Assembly (NCBI GenBank): GCA_947259865.1
Contig: CAMYNZ010000343.1
Location: forward strand, 1 to 12,583
DNA from: an uncultured Desulfobacterales bacterium
GTDB taxonomy: Bacteria; Desulfobacterota; Desulfobacteria; Desulfobacterales; G020354645
DNA: 12,583 nucleotides
Reading direction: 5' to 3'
The position numbers and the translations under genes were made by a program. How positions within the stretch are numbered: position 1 is the first letter of the stretch; the number at the start of each line of letters is the position of its first letter. Shown here in pieces: positions 8,000 to 12,583 of this stretch. The notes below the pieces were generated by a model. The model had not been told where the DNA came from. It saw only the letters and a program-made list of their open reading frames with translations, and made no database searches.

Positions 8000-9865
8000 A
8001 TGAAAAATGTATTGTTTGTAGATGACGAAGAAACTTTGCTTCGTATAATGGTTGGCAGATTTGAGGACTACAACGATCGATTCGAAGTACTTACGGCCGG
8101 CAATGGTAAGGAGGCCATTGAAATTCTTGCATCAAAACCGATCGATCTGGTTGTCACCGATCTTAAAATGCCGGTCATGGATGGTGTCGAACTTCTAGCC
8201 CACATGAGCGCCAATTATCCGTCTATCCCGGCCATCACCGTCAGTGCATTTTGTACGCCCAAGATACAAAAAATGCTTGAGAAAATGGGTACTTTACGCG
8301 TAATGGACAAGCCGGTGAACCTGGATTTGCTGGCCCAGGCCGTCATCGAAGGACTGGATCGTTCGCACCGGGGCGGGTCACTTAGCTGTGTTTCCCTCAG
8401 CAGTTTCCTGCAAATCATCGAAATGGAGGAAAAGACCTGTATGTTGGAAGTGCATGGCGAGGGACCCATGCGGGGCTATTTGTATATGGTCCGGGGCGAA
8501 CTGTATGATGCCACCTGCGGCGTTCTGCACAAAGAAGAAGCCGCTTATGCCATGATTGCCTGGGATGATATTCAATTGTATATAAAAGACCTTCCGAAGG
8601 AAAAACCAGAAAAACGGATTGAAAAAGGGCTGATGTCCGTTGTTATGGAAGGTTTAAAAAGAAAAGATGAATTAAACCCGGCCAAAGAGTCGGATTCGCC
8701 TGAACCGGAATCGGCCCGGGAAAATACAGAGGAAAGCCTGATGGCAGAATTCGATCGAGCACTTGCGGGCTTTGAGGAAGAACCGATCACACCGGTTTCA
8801 AAGATATCGACGATTGAGCAAGGCCCGGCCAAATCCAAGGCTGAAGACAAGGTTACAGCCAGTGGTAATATATTTAACATTACGCATTCCAATGCCAGCG
8901 AGGGTAAACTGCTGCGCGATTTGATGACAGAGTTGCAAAGCATCGTTGAAGTTGATCTGGTCGTTTTGATGAGCCAGGTAAAAAACAACCCCGGGGTGTT
9001 CAGAATAGAGGATATCGTTTTCGATGGGTCGACATCAATACTCAAAGGCACTGTTTATTCCATTCAAGATTCCAGTATCTATGAGGTTGTGAAGCGCAGG
9101 AATCCGGTGGTTATAAATTTGAACGGTTCCAATTCCAGCGATTTTGAAAAGCAGTTGTTTGAAAGTCTCGGGATAAAATCTTACATCTGCGTACCCCTGC
9201 TCAGCGGGGACACGGTGTCCCGGACTTTGGTTTTAGGCGCCAAAAGGACTGCAAATTTTTCGAAGGCCGGGGGTTATATGGACTGGATTGCGTGCGGGCT
9301 ATCCATGGCGCTGGAGCGAAAACGACTGTCTTCGACCGTTGCCAAACAAAAGCAAGCTTTGAACGCAGCCCACCAAATAGGGCTGGCCCTTGTTTCCAGG
9401 AACTATGATATTGAGAAAGTGCTGAATCGGTCGATGGAACATATCCGGAAAATTATGAATGTCGAAGCCGGAACGCTTTATGTGAAGGAAAAGGATCAGC
9501 TGAAGATTGCCACGGCTTTTAATACCAAAATCGATGCAGTCAAAAAATACCGGCTTAAAATTGGACAGGGCGTTGCCGGCTATGTCGCTGCCAAGGGCAA
9601 AGCCATGATAGAAAATGATACTAAAAAATCATCTCATTTTTTCCAGGAGATCGATAAGCTGACCGGATTCAATACGCGTTCTGTTTTATGTGTGCCGCTT
9701 TTTTCCCAGCGTAAAGTCATCGGTGCGCTTGAACTCCTCAACAAGATCGATAGCAATTTTGATGGTGTCGATGAAACCGTTTTACATTCTCTGGCGGACG
9801 CACTCATTCTGGTTCTGCTGGGCGCTCAACACCAAAAGCAGGCCATGCAAAAAAAAGATAATTGA
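8000..9865 (+). CDS. Response regulator REC-PATAN(DUF4388)-GAF-GAF
   Basis: A soluble 621-residue protein. The receiver (about 1-122) has D9 in FVDDEE, D54 in VVTDLKMPVMDG, S82 and K104 in MDKPV, so it should accept phosphate. Residues about 124-198 match the PATAN/DUF4388 pattern (SLSCVSLSSFLQIIEME, GYLYMVRGELYDATC, AAYAMIAWDD), a domain linked to receivers and to type-IV-pilus or gliding regulators in other bacteria. A charged, low-complexity linker spans about 200-290. Two GAF domains follow at about 300-440 (IKSYICVPLLSGDTVSRTLV) and about 468-606 (RSVLCVPLFSQRKVIGALEL; GQGVAGYVA). GAF domains bind small ligands such as cyclic nucleotides; the ligand here cannot be read. There is no catalytic or DNA-binding output, so it probably acts by protein contact. 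Ribosome site GGAG is at 7986-7989. The stop lies inside an inverted repeat. Confidence 0.88.
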   Translation: MKNVLFVDDEETLLRIMVGRFEDYNDRFEVLTAGNGKEAIEILASKPIDLVVTDLKMPVMDGVELLAHMSANYPSIPAITVSAFCTPKIQKMLEKMGTLRVMDKPVNLDLLAQAVIEGLDRSHRGGSLSCVSLSSFLQIIEMEEKTCMLEVHGEGPMRGYLYMVRGELYDATCGVLHKEEAAYAMIAWDDIQLYIKDLPKEKPEKRIEKGLMSVVMEGLKRKDELNPAKESDSPEPESARENTEESLMAEFDRALAGFEEEPITPVSKISTIEQGPAKSKAEDKVTASGNIFNITHSNASEGKLLRDLMTELQSIVEVDLVVLMSQVKNNPGVFRIEDIVFDGSTSILKGTVYSIQDSSIYEVVKRRNPVVINLNGSNSSDFEKQLFESLGIKSYICVPLLSGDTVSRTLVLGAKRTANFSKAGGYMDWIACGLSMALERKRLSSTVAKQKQALNAAHQIGLALVSRNYDIEKVLNRSMEHIRKIMNVEAGTLYVKEKDQLKIATAFNTKIDAVKKYRLKIGQGVAGYVAAKGKAMIENDTKKSSHFFQEIDKLTGFNTRSVLCVPLFSQRKVIGALELLNKIDSNFDGVDETVLHSLADALILVLLGAQHQKQAMQKKDN

Positions 9866-9901
9866 GGGTTCGGGGGTTTTGGATGCCACCGCGCCCTCAA
9901 T
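9861..9901. terminator. Inverted repeat after the REC-PATAN-GAF gene, possible terminator
   Basis: ATTGAGGG (9861-9868, containing the TGA stop) pairs exactly with CCCTCAAT (9894-9901), an 8-bp stem around a 25-base loop. No T-run follows, so it is not a classical intrinsic terminator; it may be an RNA-stabilising 3' hairpin or chance. Confidence 0.35.
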
Positions 9902-9961
9902 GATTAAACCTACGAACTGCCTGACGGTTTGAAAAATCAATGTTTTAAGATCAATCATCGG

Positions 9962-9991
9962 TTGACATTTCTTTCATTTCTCGACTATCAC
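9962..9991 (+). promoter_or_regulatory. Possible sigma-70 promoter for the aminopeptidase gene
   Basis: A perfect TTGACA at 9962-9967 is followed after 18 bases by TATCAC at 9986-9991 (4 of 6 to TATAAT). It lies in the 188-base gap before the aminopeptidase and would give a leader of about 55-60 bases. It supports the aminopeptidase being a separate transcription unit. Sequence match only. Confidence 0.4.
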
Positions 9992-10043
9992 TTATCACCT
10001 GTTATCCCGCACCCATTTCATATATTTTGATGGCAATACCACC

Positions 10044-10048
10044 GGAGG
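10044..10048 (+). promoter_or_regulatory. Ribosome binding site GGAGG deciding the aminopeptidase start
   Basis: GGAGG lies 5 bases before ATG at 10054. An in-frame TTG at 10027 would extend the protein by 9 residues but would place this site inside the gene and has no site of its own, so 10054 is the start. Confidence 0.8.
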
Positions 10049-10053
10049 TTTAC

Positions 10054-10752
10054 ATGGCCACTATTCAACCGATAAACTACAGAATCCAATTGTCACCGGA
10101 CCTGGTGAACTTCAGGTTTGAGGGCAATGTCGAAATTCTACTGGAAGCCAACAAGCCTGTTGATGAGATTATTCTGAATATCCTGGATATGGCTATCTGG
10201 AGCTGTAAAGTAAAGCTGGAAGATGATGCCGTGGATTGCAGCTACCGGGTCGACCCGGCAAAAGAAGAATTACGTATTTCTCTGCCCCAAAATCTGGCGG
10301 GAAAAATCAGTTTGCAGATTGCATATGAAGGCAACATTAACGATAAAATGGCTGGTTTTTACCGAAGCGCCTACCGTCAAAATGGCGATACCCGTTTTAT
10401 AGCAGTGACGCAGTTTGAAGAAAGTGATGCCCGCAGAGCCTTTCCCTGTCTCGACCACCCGGCAATGAAGGCCACTTTCGACGTTGAGCTGACGATCGAT
10501 GAAAAGATCAGGGCCATTTCCAACGGAAGTGTAAAAAAGGAACTGGCACTGGGCGATGGCAAAAAACAGGTAATATTCCATCAAACACCCCAAATGTCGA
10601 CTTATCTGGTCTTTTTTGGTGTCGGTGAATTCGACATCATTGAGAGCCAAACCGATGAACGGGTCCGGGTGGCAACCGTTCCGGGAATGTCCCGATATGG
10701 CCAATTCGGGCTTGAATTCGATATGGCCAATTCGGGCTTGAATTCGGCGTGA
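10054..10752 (+). CDS. M1 family zinc aminopeptidase, N-terminal part, interrupted by a 26-bp tandem duplication
   Basis: This is the N-terminal beta domain of an M1 (aminopeptidase N-like) enzyme. It begins MATIQPINYRIQLSPDL and carries typical motifs: the saddle domain LQIAYEGNINDKMAGFYRS, TQFEESDARRAFPCLDHPAMKATFDVEL and TYLVFFGVGEFD. The frame is correct to about 10718. It then reads through the second copy of a 26-bp repeat in the wrong frame and stops at 10750-10752. Taking out one repeat copy joins it to the next segment in one frame of 826 residues, a normal size for this family. There is no signal peptide, so the enzyme would be cytoplasmic. As it stands, this part lacks the zinc site and cannot be active alone. 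Confidence 0.9.
   Translation: MATIQPINYRIQLSPDLVNFRFEGNVEILLEANKPVDEIILNILDMAIWSCKVKLEDDAVDCSYRVDPAKEELRISLPQNLAGKISLQIAYEGNINDKMAGFYRSAYRQNGDTRFIAVTQFEESDARRAFPCLDHPAMKATFDVELTIDEKIRAISNGSVKKELALGDGKKQVIFHQTPQMSTYLVFFGVGEFDIIESQTDERVRVATVPGMSRYGQFGLEFDMANSGLNSA
10693..10744 (+). repeat. Exact 26-bp tandem duplication inside the M1 aminopeptidase gene
   Basis: Bases 10693-10718 and 10719-10744 are identical and adjacent; each begins CGATATGGCC and ends GGGCTTGAATT. The next two bases are again CG. Since 26 is not a multiple of 3, the duplication shifts the frame. The first copy is in frame with the upstream part and the second with the downstream part. Confidence 0.97.
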
Positions 10753-12560
10753 ATGCACTTAAATTCTGTGAACAATATTATCAAATCCCTTACCCGCTTC
10801 CCAAAATGGATCTGATTGCGATCCCTGATTTTGCTTTTGGTGCCATGGAGAACTGGGGTGCGATTACATTCCGGGAAAATCTGCTCCTTTATTACCCGGA
10901 CATTACCTCAACCTCAGGTCAGGAGCGGATATGTGAAGTCATTGCCCACGAAATTGCCCATCAGTGGTTTGGCAATCTGGTTACCCCCGCCGATTGGAAA
11001 TATCTTTGGCTCAATGAGAGTTTTGCAACCTATTTCGGATTTGGCGTGGTGGATCATTATCATCCGGAATGGGGGGTATGGGAACAGTTTTTAAACGGGC
11101 AAACCGCAGGTGCCCTTGCCAGAGACGCCTTACACGAAAATTTTGCCATCGAAATACCCGGTGGAGAGCACATTGTCATCAACACCAGCACCGCGCCGAT
11201 TATTTACAGTAAAGGCGCCAGCATTTTAAGACAGGTTGAAGGCTATATCGGTCAGGATAGCTTTCGAAGCGGGCTGTCCCGCTATCTCAAAAAACATGCC
11301 TACGGCAATGCTTCCAGTCACCATCTTTGGGAAGCCTTTGAAGAAGTCTCCGATAAGCCGCTTACGCCGATGATGCAAAGCTGGATTGAGCAACCGGGCT
11401 TTCCTGTCGTTGAAGCAGAAAGAAAAGGTGACACACTTTTTCTCAGCCAAAAAAGGTTTACCTATCTGCCGGATACCTTTGATCAGCATTGGCTGATTCC
11501 CATCAATGTTCTGATCTTCAACAGCCAGGGTGATTCAAGTGAAATTGAAACCCTTTTTGACAAGAGCCACACCCAAATTGATCTGGGTGCTGATGCCCTG
11601 AGCTATAAAGTCAATTCCGGCCAGACCGGATTTTACCGGGTGAAATATAAAACCCCCGGTGATCTGGCTGAAGTCGGTAAAAGGGTTCTGAATCGGCAAC
11701 TGCCGCCCGAAGACCGCTGGGGTCTGCAAAATGATCTTTTTGCCCTGGTCAGATGCGGTGAGGCCACCATCGATGATTATCTGAATTTTCTGTCCAATTA
11801 TCAAAATGAAGATGCTTTTTTACCCCTCAGCAGCATCGCCGGCAATTTGTTCCAATCTTATTTGGTTTTGGATGGTGCCAGCAGAAATAAAATTATTGCG
11901 ATCGGCAAGTCATTGCTCGAAAACACGCTTGAAAAAATCGGCTACAATCCCGCAGACAACGAATCACAAACCATCGCCATTCTCAGAGACCAAATTATCC
12001 TCCAGGCGGTGATTTACGGCTCGGACCCCACGGCACGGTTTGCGGCCGATAAATTTAAATCCCTCACCCGGGGCGGTGATATCCATCCCGATATCCAAAA
12101 AAGCATTTTACAGGTGGGCGCTTTGAAAGGCAAAGACAGCGCTTACAGATGGTTGATTGAGCGGTTCCAATCTTCGGTGAGTGAACACGAACGTCTGAAT
12201 ATCCTTGCGGCCCTGGGGTGTTTCGGCCGTGAACAGCTCATACATAAAGCCCTGCAGTATGTTCTGGACAAAGTGCCGGATCGCAATAAATTCATTCCCA
12301 TTGTTGCGGCTGTTGCCAATCCGTATGCACTGGATTACCTGTGGGACTGGTACCTGGTGCATCGGGCAGCGCTAGAAAATTTTCACCCCATGCTCTATGA
12401 ACGGGTGATTGCCGCAATCATACCGCAATGCGGCATTAAAAGGGAGAAAGATGTTAAGCAATTCTTTAATCAATATATGCAAAAAAACCCGCATACAAAG
12501 GAAGTTGTAAAACTATCCCTTGAAAGATTGGAGATTAATATCCGCATGAAAATCGCCTAA
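10749..12560 (+). CDS. M1 family zinc aminopeptidase, catalytic and C-terminal part
   Basis: This holds the thermolysin-like catalytic domain of the split gene. It has the substrate-binding GAMEN motif (GAMENWG), zinc motif HEIAH at 10947-10961 followed by WFGNLVT, and the third ligand E in WLNESFATYF, 18 residues after the second His, as the family requires. The likely catalytic Tyr is in PIIYSKGASIL. A beta linker (TGFYRVKYKTPGD) and the long helical ERAP1-like C-terminal domain follow to NIRMKIA. In the joined protein GAMEN would be near residue 254 and HEIAH near 290. The enzyme removes N-terminal amino acids from peptides. The frame is open only from 10716, and the GTG at 10749 has no ribosome site. 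A product starting there would lack the N-terminal domain, which helps form the active site. The gene is complete at its 3' end; 23 unannotated bases follow. Confidence 0.9.
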   Translation: MNALKFCEQYYQIPYPLPKMDLIAIPDFAFGAMENWGAITFRENLLLYYPDITSTSGQERICEVIAHEIAHQWFGNLVTPADWKYLWLNESFATYFGFGVVDHYHPEWGVWEQFLNGQTAGALARDALHENFAIEIPGGEHIVINTSTAPIIYSKGASILRQVEGYIGQDSFRSGLSRYLKKHAYGNASSHHLWEAFEEVSDKPLTPMMQSWIEQPGFPVVEAERKGDTLFLSQKRFTYLPDTFDQHWLIPINVLIFNSQGDSSEIETLFDKSHTQIDLGADALSYKVNSGQTGFYRVKYKTPGDLAEVGKRVLNRQLPPEDRWGLQNDLFALVRCGEATIDDYLNFLSNYQNEDAFLPLSSIAGNLFQSYLVLDGASRNKIIAIGKSLLENTLEKIGYNPADNESQTIAILRDQIILQAVIYGSDPTARFAADKFKSLTRGGDIHPDIQKSILQVGALKGKDSAYRWLIERFQSSVSEHERLNILAALGCFGREQLIHKALQYVLDKVPDRNKFIPIVAAVANPYALDYLWDWYLVHRAALENFHPMLYERVIAAIIPQCGIKREKDVKQFFNQYMQKNPHTKEVVKLSLERLEINIRMKIA

Positions 12561-12583
12561 TGTATCCCCCGGAAAATCCAAAT

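Noticed and set aside
10027..10053. TTG at 10027 as the start of the aminopeptidase
   Set aside because: The GGAGG at 10044-10048 is ideally spaced for ATG 10054 and would fall inside the gene if TTG were used.

Overview
The window looks like the chromosome of a Gram-negative bacterium of the Desulfobacterota type (sulfate-reducer-like, roughly half G+C). This is an inference from an outer-membrane barrel ending in Phe, an anchored FecR-domain protein, a kinase with a tail resembling an MJ0042 zinc ribbon, and a REC-PATAN-GAF regulator. No rRNA, tRNA, CRISPR array or insertion sequence was seen. All real genes are on the + strand, and no gap exceeds 190 bases.

Layout: (1) 1-1714, the C-terminal part of an outer-membrane beta-barrel protein, open at the left edge and interrupted by a one-base frameshift near 961. 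(2) 1797-3104, a membrane-anchored FecR-domain protein with fibronectin-like and Ig-like modules, preceded by a good extended -10 promoter. (3) 3121-5010, a membrane sensor histidine kinase (dCache-like, HAMP, HisKA, HATPase) ending in a zinc-ribbon-like tail that an extra base appears to break. (4) 5064-6395, a REC-HisKA-HATPase hybrid kinase. (5) 6429-7834, a PleD-like REC-REC-GGDEF diguanylate cyclase, broken inside the GGDEF domain. (6) 8000-9865, a REC-PATAN-GAF-GAF regulator. (7) 10054-12560, an M1 zinc aminopeptidase split by an exact 26-bp tandem duplication.

Genes 2-6 read as one signalling cassette. A periplasm-facing sensor kinase and a soluble hybrid kinase sit beside three proteins carrying four receiver domains in total. 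None of them has a DNA-binding output; the only recognisable enzymatic output is cyclic-di-GMP synthesis. The receiver plus adjoining helix of the hybrid kinase and the second receiver of the PleD-like protein are close paralogues (about 65% identical by hand count), so the cassette grew by internal duplication. The aminopeptidase probably forms a separate housekeeping unit with its own promoter.

The most striking feature is damage: four of seven genes carry a reading-frame lesion. Two are one-base changes that could be sequencing or assembly errors. The 26-bp tandem duplication and the apparent 10-13 base loss in the GGDEF domain are harder to explain that way. Either the locus is decaying or the assembly is poor; the reads would decide.
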